Assembly: GCF_003255815.1 (NCBI RefSeq)
Contig: NC_037669.1
Span: 136,212,003 to 136,276,002 of the forward strand
Source: Theropithecus gelada
Lineage: Eukaryota; Chordata; Mammalia; Primates; Cercopithecidae
DNA length: 64,000 nt
Direction of reading: 5' to 3'
The notes under the pieces were generated by a model that worked only from the letters and a program-made list of their open reading frames with translations, was not told the DNA's origin and did not search any database. Position numbers and translations under genes: made by a program. Below are positions 34,501 through 44,258 of the stretch, one piece after another (the stretch's first letter is position 1; the number at the start of each line of letters is the position of its first letter).

Positions 34501-37500
34501 GGGCTTCTCCATGTCTGTAAGGCTAGTCTTGAACTCTCGACCTCATGTGATCCACCTGCCTCAGCCTTTCAAAGTCCTGGGATTACAGATGTGAGCCACT
34601 GTGCCTGGCTGACCAATAGATTATTAAGTGGGCAATTAGTGGGTCAATGAATGTGATATGATTGCTGAATTGCTTTTCAAAAGGTTATGCTAGTTTATAC
34701 TGTCTGTAGCAATATATAAGGAGGTATTTCAATTACAAAGTCTATAATACTGTTTTCTCCTTTTAAAATTCTCCCCAGTAACATCTCTCCTAATTTTTAA
34801 TACTACAGATTAATTTTCTTTCCTTTTGAATTATATGTTAATGGACTATACAATATGTATTTTTATGTTGGATGCATATGTTCTTTTGCTCAATGTTCTA
34901 TTTGTGCAATTTATCCATATTTTTATTTATAGCAGTAGTTTGTTGATCTCATTACTGTATAGTATTCATTTGTGTGAATATGCCACAATTTATCCATTCT
35001 ATCAACAGGTTTTTAGAGCTATTATGAGTAGTGTTTCTACAAACATTCACATATGTGACTTTTGGTGAAGATAGGTGCACATTCCTGATTGGTAAATATA
35101 TAGGAATAGAATTGCTGGTTCATGTAAAATGCATAGTATTATGTACTGCCAAATAGTTTTCCAAAGTTGTTGTTCCAATTTTCCCTACCATCAGCAGTGT
35201 AAGAGAGTTCTGATTGTTTCACATCCTTGAACACACATATATTATCTTTTTTTTTTTTTTGAAACGGAGTCTCGCTCTGTCCCCCAGGCTGGAGTGCAGT
35301 GGTGCAATCTCGGCTCACTGCAAGCTCCGCCTCCTGGGTTCACACCATTCTTCTGCCTCAGCCTCCGAGTAGCTGGGACTATAGGTGCCTACCACCACGC
35401 CCGGCTAATTTTGTGTATTTTTAGTAGAGACAGGGTTTCACCATGTTAGCCAGGATGGTCTTGATCTCCTGACCGCATGATCTGCCTGCCTTGGCCTCCC
35501 AAAGTGCTGGGATTACAGGTGTGAACCACCGCGCCCGGCCTATATTATCTTTTTAATTTTAGCCTTTCTGGTGGTTGTGTAATGCCATCTTGTTATTGCC
35601 ATATTTTGAATTTCCCTAATGACAAAAGAAATGGAGCATCTTTTGATGTGATTATTGACCATTTGAATATCCAAAGTTGCCCTTTTCTTTAAATGTGTAA
35701 AGTTTTTGTTTCTGTTTAGATTTCATTTTTTGAGATGAGGGCTCTGTCACCTAGGCTGGAGTGCAGTGGCACCATCACAGCTCATTGCAGGCCTGACTCC
35801 TGGGCTCAAGTGATCCTCCCACCTCAGTCGCCCAAGTACAGGCATGTGCCACCACCATGCCCAGTGAATTAAAAAAAATGTTTTTGTAGAGAAGAGTTCT
35901 TACTATGATGCCCAGACTGGTCTTGAGTTTCTGGGCTGAAGCAGTCCTCCCGCCTCATCCTCCCAAAGTGCTGTGCTTACAGGCATGAGCCACTGTGCCA
36001 AACCAAACTTTTTAAAATATATTTTGGATTTGAGTCTTTTATTAGATATATGTATTACAAATATCTTCTACTATATAACTTTTAAGACTTTTAACTTTTA
36101 ACATTTTAAAAGTAAACATTAAAGTCAGTTTGTATATCTTATTTTTACAAAGACAATGAATAAAATGTAAGTGAAATTATTTTCTGTACTTAAGTGAAAT
36201 ATATGTCACCTTTAATTTTTTTATGGTGAAATTTGGCTCTATTCCAAGAAGTTACAGTGTATACTATTTATAATTTATTTATTTTTATTTTTTTTTAAAG
36301 ACCAAGTCTCACTCTGTCACCAGGCTGGAGTGCCGTGGTGTGATCTCAGCTCACTGCAGCCTCCACCTCCCAGGTTCAAGCGACTCTCCTGCCTCAGCCT
36401 CCTGAGTGGCTGAGACTACAGGCGTGTACCACCACACCCAGCTAGTTTTTGTATTTTTAGTAGAGATAGAGTTTCACCATGTTGGCCAGGATAGTCTCAA
36501 ATCTCCTGACCTCATATCTGCCCACCTTGGCCTCCCAAAGTGCTGGAATTACAAGCATGAGCCCCCGTGCCTGGCCTTATTATTATTATTATTATTTAAA
36601 TATTTGTGTGATATTGAAGTGGCCTCGTGGTCTAGGGTAGTACCTGAGGTTTGTTGTCTCACAGCCGCAGAGATCAAGGACGTGGGCACACAAAGAGTGA
36701 GGTTAACAGCAGAAGTTTAGTAGGCGAGAGAAAGAGAATAGCTCTGTGGTACAGAGAGGTATCCTGGAAAAATGTGTTGCCAGATCTGTGGTGAAATGCA
36801 AGAGGTTTTATAGATGAGCTAGTGGGGAGGCGGTGTCTGATTTAAACAGGGCCTGAAAAACTGGTAAGGTCCAGGTGCACCATTTACACAGGGCACGAAT
36901 TTCTGGCAGCCCCCACCCTAATTTTTTATTATGCAGGTGAGTTATCTGCCTGAGCTGCACCATGTTGCCGATTTCTTTTTTACTGTACACATGCTAACAA
37001 AAAAAAAAAGATGGAGCTTTCATGGTGGACATGCCTCCCAGGTAGCCCTTTTCTGTTGGTGCAGCTGCTGGCATTCCCCCATGCAAGCTTCCAGCTTGCT
37101 TATCTATGTTTGCGACTCAAGTTTTTCAGACTGCTCTTTGTTAGAAAAGAGATGATTTGGGGAGCTACTTTTTGTTAGAAGGGAAGCTTTGCCGAGGATT
37201 CTTTTGCCCTCACTATCTGCCTAAATAATTTCTTTCTGCTTACTGTATCGATATAATTTCATACTTTTTGAAAATGTGTTGGTAGAACTCCTTTATATCC
37301 TTTATCCAGATTATCTAATTATTAACATTTAGCTCCACTTTCCTTATTCTGTAGATTTTCTCTTTCTATATATATCCATTACATATGTCTTCTGAAATAC
37401 TTTAATTTGTACACATTGTGCCCTTTTATCCATAAGTACCTTAAGTATGTATTTCCTAAGAACAAGTTTTCTGCTTACAAAACCACAACTCAATATCGGG

Positions 37501-40500
37501 AAATTTTAAATTGATATAATATTATTATCTAATTATAGTCCATATCCAAATTTTACATAATAGCAGTCTTCATAACTTTACTTTTTTCTGGTTGGGGATG
37601 TAATCTAGGATCACACATTGGATTCAGTTGGTATGACCTTTCATTGTCCTTAATATCCTTGACATTTTTGAAGAATGCAGGCCAATTATTCTGTAGAATG
37701 GGCTTCTAGTTACATTTCTCCCATGTTTCTTCTTGTTTGGGTTGAGGTTATACAGGTATATAAGGCAGGAAGATCAAAGAAGTAATGTTTTGATGTCTGC
37801 AGGGAATTATATTGAAAGCCATATCATGTCTCTTTATCCCTTTAATTGCTTTTCTAACCTATTGTAAAAGTACTATTTTTTCTTTTGTAATTAAAAACTG
37901 ACTCATGGGGAGATACTTTGAGGCTATCTAAATAATCTTAATTTAATTCTTATTCTTTTTTTATGCTGTTTTTAAGGATTAATCTAACTATACTTTATCA
38001 CTCTCATTTTATTCAATCTCTCAGATATGTTTTCTCAGAATCACTTTTGAAACATTAAGATGAACTTTGGAAATTTTATTATGGTCAGTCAGAAATCATT
38101 AAAAATGTATATATATATTTGGCATCATTTTAACCAGATTTATTTGGGTCAATTAAAGGCTTAAGTTCTTTTAAACCTAAAACTTACAAATCAGTAAATT
38201 TGGATTTTTGACCTTGTTTACTATAACAGATTGGACTTTTTGAAGTGGAAATTTAATTGTATTTATAGCCATCTACAACCCCTACCAGTACTGAATTTTC
38301 AGTTGTTTTCACTTGATATTATTAGAAAACCAAAAGGCAAAATGTACCTTGTATAACTTGATTGTTGTACCAGGTATAATAATATGATGCTAACTTGTAA
38401 CTGTCATGAGTCAGTAATAAAATTGAGGTTTTTGAAGAACTTACATATGAATGGAGGAAAATATTTCATAAGTCATGAATTAAAATGCTTTTTTGTTTTT
38501 ATATTTCAGATTGGTTTTTCAGCAGCAGATGCTGTAACAGGACTGAAATTGGTAGAAGAGGGAGTACCCAAAGAACATTTAGCCTTATTGGCAGTTCCAA
38601 TGGTTCCTTTGCAGATAATACTGCCTCTGATTATCAGCAAATACACTGCAGGTCCCCAGCCATTAAACACATTTTACAAAGCCATGCCCTACAGGTAAAA
38701 ATGAAATAAAACCTTACTAAATAAGAAAGGGTAAAATGAGGCACATTCATCAATATCACTAATATCTGAGTGTAGAATTATATATATGGAAAAAGGTTTG
38801 AAAAGTATCTTTTTCAATATTATTTATATGCGCTTTTATCTTTTTAACCTCCTAACAGGTTTAGATTCAGCTTCTTTCATATGGTAGGCAAACGGATTTC
38901 TGTTTTTGTTGTTGTTGTTATTTAAGCTAAAATGGAAGTCAACTCAATGTTTCTTTCTCTATAGATTATTGCTTGGGTTAGAATATGCCCTACTGGTTTG
39001 GTGGACTCCTAAAGTAGAACATCAAGGGGGATTCCCTATATATTACTATATCATAGTCCTGCTGAGTTATGCTTTACATCAGGTAAGCTTGTGGTTTTCT
39101 CAGGAAATAAACTGTTCTGTGTAAAATAAAGAAGACAGCTTTATACAGTTGCCTTAACATAATGATAATAAATTTTAAGATTTAAGCATGAATCTGACAC
39201 TGAAGAAATTATTGATGGTGGGCTTTAAACCTTATGACTTTTCACTTAATGAGTTCGGTTCATAGAAAGAGACTTTCTTTTTTGTTTTCTTTCCAAGATG
39301 AAGTCTTGCTCTGTCACCCAGGCTGGAGTGCAGTGGTGCAATCTTGGCTCACTGCAACCTCCACATCCCAGGTTCAAGCGATTCTCCTGACTCAGCCTCC
39401 TGAGGAGCTAGGATTACAGGCACGTGCAACCACGCCTGGCTAATTTTTGTATTTTTAGTAGAGATAGGGTTCCACTATATTGGCCAGGCTGGTCTTGACT
39501 CCTGACCTTGTGATCCACCTGCCTCAGCCTCCCAAAGTGCTGGGAATACAGGCATGAGCCACTGCACCCGGCTGAAAGATTAAAAAAAAATGTATTCAAC
39601 AAGTATTTGTTACATTTTAGAATTGATTCCAAAGCCAGCAAATTCTACTCTTGTTAAGTATTTCTCAGTTTATCCCTAGCTTTCAGTTCATTCTTTCTTG
39701 AATTCCTAAAATCTTTTCTTTCTGAAAGTATTGAGAAATAGTAGAGGGCCCTAGTTTCTGGCTTAGCTTCTGCCTCTTTTTTTTTTTTTGAGACAGAGTC
39801 TGGCTTGCTTGCCCACTGCCCACGCCCTGCTAATTATCTGTATTTTTAGTAGAGACAGGGTTTCACCATATTGGCCAGGCTGGTATTGAATTACTGACCT
39901 CAAGTGATCCGCCCACCTTGGCCTCCCAAAGTGCTGGGATTACAGGCGTGAGCCACTATGCCTGGCCCTGGCTTAGCTTCTATATTGAAAGTTATGACTT
40001 ATTCTTTATGATTTTGAAAGCTGTGTCAAGCTGCTTTTTCTTTCTTTCTTAAATATGTTTGTAATCCCTAAAAGAAGGAATCCCCACTTTGCTCTAGCCT
40101 AAGCTGCTGTTGCAGAATGAGACTTTTTTTTTTATTTTGAGACAGAGTTTCATTCTTGTTGCCCAGGCTGGGGTGCAATGGTATGATCTTGGCTCACTGC
40201 AACCTCTGCCTCCAGGATTCAAGCAGTTCTTCTGCCTTAGCCTTCCAAGTAGCTGGAATTACAGGCATGTGCCACCATGCCTGGCTCATTTTGTATTTTT
40301 TTAGTAGAGACAGGGTTTCTCCATATTGGTTAGGCTGGTCTAGAACTACCGACCTCAGGTGATCCACCCGCCTCAACCTTCCAAAGTGCTGGGATTACAG
40401 GCGTGAGCCACTGTGCACAGCCCAGAATGGGATTTTTTTGTTCTGGATGCAAGTGACTCAAGTAAATGGCAAAGGCCCAGAAATAACCTTTGGGACTTAA

Positions 40501-43500
40501 CTGCAGTTATTGCTAATGCATATTTCTGAGTCACTTTGGATTTTTCTAGCTTACATCCTTTGAAAGTTATATTTGCTAATGTATTACTTAGTTTTTAACT
40601 GAAACCTAAAAATATGACTACCAGGTAATCTTAGTAGTTTTGTGCATACAGTAAATCATTTAGGAGAAATCCATAGTGGGTCATGTCTGACTAAATTCTA
40701 TGCCTATAAAATTATTGAGGCCAGACTGCCAAATATAATTTTTTTTCTGTTTTGCACATGCTTAGTTAATGCTAGGCATGTAATAGAAGGTTGAAGAAGT
40801 GCTTTAACTAGTCAATGCTTTAGTATTTCTGTCAGTAGGTTATAGCCCAAAAACTATTTATTTAGCTTTGTATTTCATTTGAGAATTTGCTGAACCATAG
40901 TCACTGAAACTGAGATAACCAGATGCTTTATGGGGGAAAAAAGGTACAAGGCCAAGTAAATTCGAGAAATGGTGTATGACATAAGCCCTCTGTAAGTAGC
41001 GCCTTAATGAGTCCTTCAACACATTTTTTTTTTTTGAGACAGAGTCTCACTCTGTTGCCCAGGCTGGAGTGCAGTGGTACGATCTCGGCTCACTGTAATA
41101 CCTCCACCTCCCGGGTTCAAGTGATTCTCCTGCCTCAGTCTCCCAAGTAGCTGGGATTACAGGTGAGCGCCACTGCACCCAGCTAATTTTGTATTTTTAG
41201 TAGAGACGGGGTTTCACCACATTGGCCAGGCTGGTCTTGAACTCCTGACCTCAGATTATCCACCCACCTCGGCCTCCCAAAGTGCTGGGATTATAGGCGT
41301 GAGCCACTGCACCCAGCTTCTTCAACAATTACTAAGTGAACACCTATTCCCTGCCAGAAACCATTCTGAGTACTGAAATGTAAATGAATAAATCATGCCA
41401 AAATCCCTGCCCTCAAGGAGTTTATGTTGTAAAGATTTCAAAAGGCATACAATGAAATGAACCAATTTTGTGTAAGTTAATGTCTTTCAGTTTTATTTGA
41501 CTTTGGAACTCCTTTTTCTGTGAACACCTCCAAAAACAATATTCAAAGGAATACCATTATGGAAACACAGTTTGTTTCCATCTTTCTAAATTAAAGGTTA
41601 TTTCTTGCCTTTTAAGTACTTTTTGCCTCTTAAGGATGTTTTTCTCCAGTTTGTCACATAAATTTTGAAATACTTTTCTTGTGTATATGTAGGAGAAAAT
41701 ATATATATTCCTATTTCTTTAAATATTTGAGTATTTATATGTGTAATAAATGCATACATATAAATACGTATATATACACATGTAATATGTGATATATATT
41801 TAGGTACAGTACAAATAGGAGGTTTTGCATTTTGCTGTGTGCATTATGCATCCTTTAATGCTACCTCATCTAACATTTTCTCTGTGGAGTCTTTCTTGAC
41901 TACTTGTGCTATAATTAATCTCATTTATATTTATGCCCCAGTAACACAATGTGTGCACTTCTATTTACAATACTTCCTATATTTATAAATATTTATTCCC
42001 TATTTTCCAGCCTAGAATAAATTCTTCAGTGTCACAGAGGGACCAAGGTCACATCTTTATATTGCTGTGATCTTAAAGCCTGGCCTATAGTAGGTGCTTG
42101 ATGAGTATTTGTTGAATTGAGTTCAATAAATATCATGAAAATTAATTTTCAGGTTTATGATTTTGATGTTCTTAATTTAGACTGTAGCTTTATAAGCTTT
42201 ATAATCATACTAAAGATGTTTTACGTTTTTCCTGTAGGTTACAGTGTACAGCATGTATGTTTCTATAATGGCTTTCAATGCAAAGGTTAGTGATCCACTT
42301 ATTGGAGGAACATACATGACCCTTTTAAATACCGTGTCCAATCTGGGAGGAAACTGGCCTTCTACAGTAGCTCTTTGGCTTGTAGATCCCCTCACAGTAA
42401 AAGAGTGTGTAGGAGCATCAAACCAGAATTGTCGAACACCTGATGCTGTTGAGGTAAGTATGTTTTAATTTTAGATAACATTAAGCTAATACTAAGATAT
42501 TAATATCTTTGTTTTGCTTCTAGAAGTACTATATCTTTTTTAAAAATCATATCTGTCCATAGGTTCTGGTATAGAAATCTACATATACTTTTTCTTTCAC
42601 ATCAAGGCTGAGGGTTATAATAATTCAAATCAGTAAGACTAGTCCTCTTAAAGGCGTTTCTCAGTAAAGGAGAGGTGATCTCTTTTTCCCCCACCTTGAG
42701 GATCACTATCCTACACAGCAGGCATTATATAAATGCATAATTAAGGCTGGGCGCAGTGGCTCACGCCTGTAATCTCAGCACTTTGGGAGGCTGAGGCCGG
42801 CAGATCACGAGGTAAGGAGATCGAGACCATCTTGGCTAACACGGTGAAACCCTGTCTCTACTAAAAATACAAAAAATTAGCCGGGCGTGGTGGTGGGCGC
42901 CTGTAGTCCCAGCTACTTGGGAGGCTGAGGCAGGAGAATGGCGTGAACCCAGGAAGCGGAGGTTGCAGTGAACCGAGATCACGCGACTGCACTCCAGCCT
43001 GGGTGACACAGCAAGACTCTGTCTCAAAAATAAATAAATAAATAAATGCATAATAATTAATAGCTTAAGTTTTGTAGTGATAGAGAAAGGGAATGTCCAT
43101 TGGCTATCCATGTAACAGTTATAACTAAACCTGAATAGTGAGTAGTTTGTTGATAAATTCTTTCAAAATGACATTAGTCTACTTCTAGATTTGATGGACT
43201 GGAAATTTCTTCATATTTCTGAATGCGAAAGCTACATCATGAAAATAGATATTCGGGCCAGGTGCAGTGGCTCACACCTGTATTCTTAGCACTTTGGTAG
43301 GCTGAGGTGGGTGGATTGCTTGAGCTCAGGAGTTCAACACCAACTTGGACAACACGGTGAAACCCCGTCTCTACTAAAATACAAAAAATTAGCCAGGCGT
43401 GGCAGTGTGTGCCTGTAGTCCCAGCTACTCAGGAGGCTGAGGCAGGAGAATTGCAAAACTGGGAGGCGGAGGTTGCAGTGAGCTGAGATCGCACCACTGT

Positions 43501-44258
43501 ACACCAGCCTGGGCGACAGAACGAGACTCCGTCTCTAAAAAAAAAAAAAAAAAAAAAAAAGAAAATAGATATTTAGCTGGTTGTGGTGGCTCACACCTGT
43601 AATTCCAGCATTTTGAGAGGCTGAAGCAGGCAGATTACTTGAGCCCAGGAGTTCAAGACCACCCTGGGCAACATGGTGAAACACCATCTCTACAAAAAAT
43701 ATAGAAATTAACGGGACATGGTGGTGCATGCCTATGGTCTTAGCTACTCAGAAGGCTGAGGTGGGAGGATTGCTTGAACCCAGGAGCCAGAGATTGCAGT
43801 GAGCCATTATCACACCACTGCATTCCAGCTAGGGCAACAAGTGAGACTCTGCCTGAAAAAAGAAAATGAGTATTGTTTACAGCAAGAACTGAAAATAATT
43901 TTTAATCCTGTTAGTAGCATTAGAGAAATTAAGATACAGTAACATATTTTGTCATTGGAATTCAGTGAAATACTGAAATGTTTTAGGAAAAATATATTTT
44001 GATTAATTATTTATAAAGTAGAAGCATGTTAATTGCTAAATACTTCCATTTTGAAATTGTAGATTATTTATTATAGTTTTATTTTTACAGCTTTGCAAAA
44101 AACTGGGTGGCTCATGTGTTACAGCCCTGGATGGTTATTATGTGGAGTCCATTATTTGTGTTTTCATTGGATTTGGTTGGTGGTTCTTTCTTGGTCCAAA
44201 ATTTAAAAAGTTACAGGATGAAGGATCAACTTCATGGAAATGCAAAAGGAACAATTAA
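19786..44258 (+). CDS. SLC33A1: SLC33A1, ER acetyl-CoA transporter (six coding exons, full gene)
   Basis: The product moves acetyl-CoA from the cytosol into the ER lumen, where it supports lysine acetylation of ER and secretory proteins and O-acetylation of gangliosides. Joining the six exons (775, 191, 185, 118, 216 and 168 nt) gives 1,653 nt: 550 codons plus stop, with junction phases 1, 0, 2, 0, 0. The protein has a hydrophilic cytosolic N-terminus (about residues 1-70), then many hydrophobic segments (about 74-96, 109-130, 141-160, 176-196, 260-279, 302-321, 346-369, 385-397, 408-440, 447-476 and 513-533), as expected of this MFS-like family. Ser113 and Ala110, which I recall as sites of human disease substitutions (SPG42 and Huppke-Brendel syndrome), are intact. 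From memory the human protein has 549 residues; the extra one here is a lysine in exon 2. No frameshift or premature stop was found. Confidence 0.97.
20561..21461 (+). other. Start of SLC33A1 intron 1, no recognised repeat
   Basis: Unique-looking sequence. An open frame at 20977-21312 has no recognised domain and no support. Confidence 0.6.
21462..21597 (-). mobile_element. Alu monomer (FLAM-like)
   Basis: One arm with a G-rich insertion. Confidence 0.75.
21598..22085. other. Intron 1 unassigned, with TA run
   Basis: A (TA)n stretch lies at 22004-22034; nothing coding. Confidence 0.5.
22086..22385 (+). mobile_element. Alu
   Basis: AAAGAAGTCA flanks both sides approximately. Confidence 0.95.
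22398..22697 (+). mobile_element. Young AluY
   Basis: Target-site duplication AGAAGTCAGCGT at 22386-22397 and 22698-22709. Starts GGCCGGGCGCGGTGGCTCAA. Confidence 0.95.
22710..23008. other. Intron 1 unassigned
   Basis: No repeat recognised. Confidence 0.4.
23009..23302 (+). mobile_element. Alu
   Basis: Flanked by AAGCAACAAACT / AAGCAACGAACT. Confidence 0.95.
23366..23650 (-). mobile_element. Alu
   Basis: ATT-repeat tail. Confidence 0.95.
23651..24063. other. Intron 1 unassigned
   Basis: No gene or repeat recognised. Confidence 0.4.
24064..24379 (+). mobile_element. Alu
   Basis: AAAT-repeat tail. Confidence 0.95.
24583..24888 (-). mobile_element. AluY-like
   Basis: GATTGCTAGATCTT before and GATTGCTAAATCTT after form the target-site duplication. 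Confidence 0.95.
24988..25170 (+). mobile_element. Alu monomer with small internal duplication
   Basis: AGTGGCACGCATCTGTAG is repeated as AGTGGCATGCATCTGTAG near the start. Confidence 0.7.
25171..25215. repeat. (TCTA)n microsatellite
   Basis: Imperfect CTAT units after the Alu tail. Confidence 0.8.
25216..25747. other. Intron 1 unassigned
   Basis: No gene or repeat recognised. Confidence 0.4.
25748..26041 (-). mobile_element. Alu
   Basis: Full-length. Confidence 0.95.
26214..26510 (+). mobile_element. Alu
   Basis: Target-site duplication AAAGAAGTGTGG at 26202-26213 and 26511-26522. Confidence 0.95.
26640..26792 (+). mobile_element. MIR in intron 1
   Basis: Order matches MIR: GAATGCCATTTCTGGCAC, CTTGTATATAAAGTAGGAG, TTTAAATGAGATG. 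Confidence 0.65.
27041..27174. repeat. Local tandem duplication (~65 bp x 2)
   Basis: Units 27041-27105 and 27106-27174 are nearly identical apart from a TAAC insertion in the second. AT-rich intron sequence. Confidence 0.9.
27175..27460. other. Intron 1 unassigned
   Basis: No gene or repeat recognised. Confidence 0.4.
27474..27777 (+). mobile_element. Young AluY, Old World monkey type
   Basis: Target-site duplication GAAATATCTTTGT at 27461-27473 and 27778-27790. Carries GGCTCAAGCC, GGCCGAGGTGGCGGGC and GAGATCCGGCCATTGC, the clearest lineage marks in the window. Confidence 0.95.
27791..27945 (+). mobile_element. Alu monomer (FLAM-like)
   Basis: Free left arm with short A-rich tail. Confidence 0.75.
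27946..28504. other. Intron 1 unassigned
   Basis: No gene or repeat recognised. Confidence 0.4.
28505..28798 (+). mobile_element. Alu
   Basis: Tail continues as a TA repeat. Confidence 0.95.
28799..28832. repeat. (TA)n microsatellite
   Basis: About sixteen TA units. Confidence 0.95.
28840..29045 (+). mobile_element. MIR in intron 1
   Basis: GATTCAAGCTCTGCCTC, TTTCCTCATCTGTATA and ATCAAATGAGATAA mark MIR. Confidence 0.75.
29046..29477. other. Intron 1 unassigned
   Basis: No gene; perhaps faint MIR-like sequence near 29330. Confidence 0.4.
29478..29655 (+). mobile_element. MIR in intron 1
   Basis: TTGGACAGCTTGACCTCCC, TTCACCTGTAAATTTGGG and TTGATACATGTAAAATGC match MIR. Confidence 0.7.
29656..30004. 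other. Intron 1 unassigned
   Basis: No gene or repeat recognised. Confidence 0.4.
30005..30225 (+). mobile_element. Probable L2 3' end
   Basis: Has the GTCTGGTACAATGCCTTGAA and TAAATGTTGA end pattern of L2, just before an Alu. Confidence 0.4.
30226..30516 (-). mobile_element. Old Alu close to exon 2
   Basis: Lies about 100 bp upstream of the exon 2 acceptor; AluJ-like divergence. Confidence 0.9.
30621..30811 (+). CDS. SLC33A1: SLC33A1 coding exon 2 (residues 259-322)
   Basis: The acceptor is TTTTCAG and the donor AAG|GTAAGA. The exon completes Asp259 and encodes a hydrophobic helix (about 260-279), a charged loop and the next helix, ending LLILTAK. The loop reads KKENKEVSVV. My recollection of the human loop is KKENEVSVV, so AAA at 30692-30694 looks like an in-frame codon insertion (Lys283) in an A-rich stretch. 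Confidence 0.96.
30812..31191. other. Start of SLC33A1 intron 2, no recognised repeat
   Basis: An open frame at 30787-30972 is exon 2 tail plus read-through. Confidence 0.5.
31192..31480 (+). mobile_element. Alu
   Basis: Tail replaced by a GATA microsatellite. Confidence 0.95.
31481..31530. repeat. (TAGA)n microsatellite
   Basis: Twelve and a half perfect units. Confidence 0.98.
31531..31910. other. Intron 2 unassigned
   Basis: No gene or repeat recognised. Confidence 0.4.
31911..32218 (+). mobile_element. Old Alu
   Basis: AluJ-like with a short deletion after CAGCCTGA and a duplicated CAGGGGTCT near its end. Confidence 0.9.
32262..32304. repeat. (TA)n(CA)n microsatellite
   Basis: TA units flank ACACACAC. 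Confidence 0.95.
32305..32835 (-). mobile_element. Alu split by another Alu
   Basis: Right arm at 32305-32455 and left arm at about 32743-32835, around a nested copy. Confidence 0.85.
32466..32742 (-). mobile_element. Alu nested in Alu
   Basis: Same orientation as host; TTTTGTATTT occurs on both sides. Confidence 0.9.
32889..33183 (+). mobile_element. Alu
   Basis: AATT-repeat tail. Confidence 0.95.
33257..33372. repeat. TG/TA-rich and (TTTTA)n low-complexity sequence
   Basis: TGTGTG runs then TTTTA units joining the next Alu tail. Confidence 0.85.
33373..33658 (-). mobile_element. Alu
   Basis: Full-length. Confidence 0.95.
33928..34226 (-). mobile_element. Alu
   Basis: Full-length. A 60-bp Alu-arm remnant follows (34227-34287). 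Confidence 0.95.
34299..34611 (-). mobile_element. Alu
   Basis: Target-site duplication CCAATAGATTA at 34288-34298 and 34612-34622. Confidence 0.95.
35249..35540 (-). mobile_element. AluY-like inside L1M
   Basis: TATATTATCTTTTT on both sides. Confidence 0.95.
35725..36004 (-). mobile_element. Old Alu inside L1M
   Basis: AluJ-like, several small deletions. Confidence 0.85.
36285..36576 (-). mobile_element. Alu
   Basis: A TTA-repeat follows at 36577-36597. Confidence 0.95.
36610..37235 (-). mobile_element. ERV class I LTR-like block in SLC33A1 intron 2
   Basis: On the - strand the end reads GGCTGTGAGACAACAAACCTCAGGTA-type sequence (here in reverse at about 36640-36670), usual for gammaretroviral LTR 3' ends. 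Family not assigned. Confidence 0.45.
37290..37800 (-). mobile_element. Old L1M-type fragment in intron 2
   Basis: Shares the GATCACACATTGGATTCAG and TGACATTTTTGAAGAATGC features of reverse-oriented L1M 3' sequence. Confidence 0.5.
37801..38509. other. End of intron 2, no recognised repeat
   Basis: AT-rich, leading to the polypyrimidine tract of exon 3. Confidence 0.5.
38510..38694 (+). CDS. SLC33A1: SLC33A1 coding exon 3 (residues 323-383 plus two bases of 384)
   Basis: The exon lies between ATATTTCAG and CAG|GTAAAA. It encodes IGFSAADAVTGLKLVEEG, a conserved loop, then a long hydrophobic stretch with VPLQIILPLIISKYTAG. Arg384 is split across the junction with exon 4, only 270 bp downstream. 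Confidence 0.96.
38965..39082 (+). CDS. SLC33A1: SLC33A1 coding exon 4 (residues 384-423)
   Basis: The acceptor is CTCTATAG and the donor CAG|GTAAGC. The exon completes Arg384 and encodes two hydrophobic segments around LLLGLEYALLVWWTPK and YYYIIVLLSYALHQ. It is the shortest coding exon. Confidence 0.96.
39283..39573 (-). mobile_element. Alu in intron 4
   Basis: About 200 bp after exon 4. Confidence 0.95.
39772..39967 (-). mobile_element. Internally deleted Alu
   Basis: Intact target-site duplication CTGGCTTAGCTTCT (39758-39771 and 39968-39981), but about 110 bp of the right arm are missing. Confidence 0.9.
40118..40421 (-). mobile_element. Alu in intron 4
   Basis: AGAATGAGAC / AGAATGGGAT flanks. 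Confidence 0.95.
40422..41022. other. Intron 4 unassigned
   Basis: No gene or repeat recognised. Confidence 0.4.
41023..41318 (-). mobile_element. Alu in intron 4
   Basis: CTTCAACAA-type flanks. Confidence 0.95.
41330..41450 (-). mobile_element. Old MIR/L2-type fragment
   Basis: CCCTGCCAGAAACCATTCTG and ATCCCTGCCCTCAAGGAG resemble old SINE/LINE consensus. Class uncertain. Confidence 0.4.
41451..41869. other. Intron 4 unassigned, AT-rich
   Basis: Has TATATA-rich stretches around 41700-41800. Confidence 0.4.
41870..42125 (+). mobile_element. L2 3' end in SLC33A1 intron 4
   Basis: Ends GCCTGGCCTATAGTAGGTGC then a TATTTGTTGAATTGA tail, typical of L2. It lies about 110 bp before exon 5. Confidence 0.6.
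42238..42453 (+). CDS. SLC33A1: SLC33A1 coding exon 5 (residues 424-495)
   Basis: The acceptor is TTTTTCCTGTAG and the donor GAG|GTAAGT, the strongest donor in the gene. Seventy-two whole codons encode VTVYSMYVSIMAFNAKVSD and then GGTYMTLLNTVSNLGGNW, a glycine-rich helix region, followed by a cysteine-containing loop (ECVGASNQNCRTPDAVE) that probably faces the lumen. Confidence 0.96.
42745..43044 (+). mobile_element. AluY in intron 5
   Basis: TAAATGCATAATTA before and TAAATGCATAATAA after. Confidence 0.95.
43254..43560 (+). mobile_element. Alu in intron 5
   Basis: Target-site duplication GAAAATAGATATT at 43241-43253 and 43561-43573; 27-base A tail. Confidence 0.95.
43574..43867 (+). mobile_element. 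Old Alu in intron 5
   Basis: AluJ-like; directly follows the preceding copy's target duplication and ends about 220 bp before exon 6. Confidence 0.95.
44091..44258 (+). CDS. SLC33A1: SLC33A1 coding exon 6 (residues 496-550 and stop)
   Basis: The acceptor is ATTTTTACAG. The exon encodes LCKKLGGSCVTALDGYYVES, the last membrane helix with the aromatic run GFGWWFFLG, and a basic cytosolic tail ending KCKRNN before TAA at 44256-44258. The tail has Thr in GSTSW where I recall Ser in human. Confidence 0.96.
   Translation, partial: LCKKLGGSCVTALDGYYVESIICVFIGFGWWFFLGPKFKKLQDEGSTSWKCKRNN

Larger units (their letters stand above)
34790..36170 (-). mobile_element. L1M fragment, split by Alus
   Basis: Reverse-oriented L1M 3' motifs (GGAATAGAATTGCTGG, AATAGTTTTCCAAAGTTG, TTTCTGGTGGTTGTGTAATG) run through 34790-35248 and 35541-35724 and end after 36004. 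Confidence 0.75.

Noticed and set aside
36931..37155. Open frame within intron 2
   Set aside because: Lies in an ERV LTR-like block; no recognised protein.
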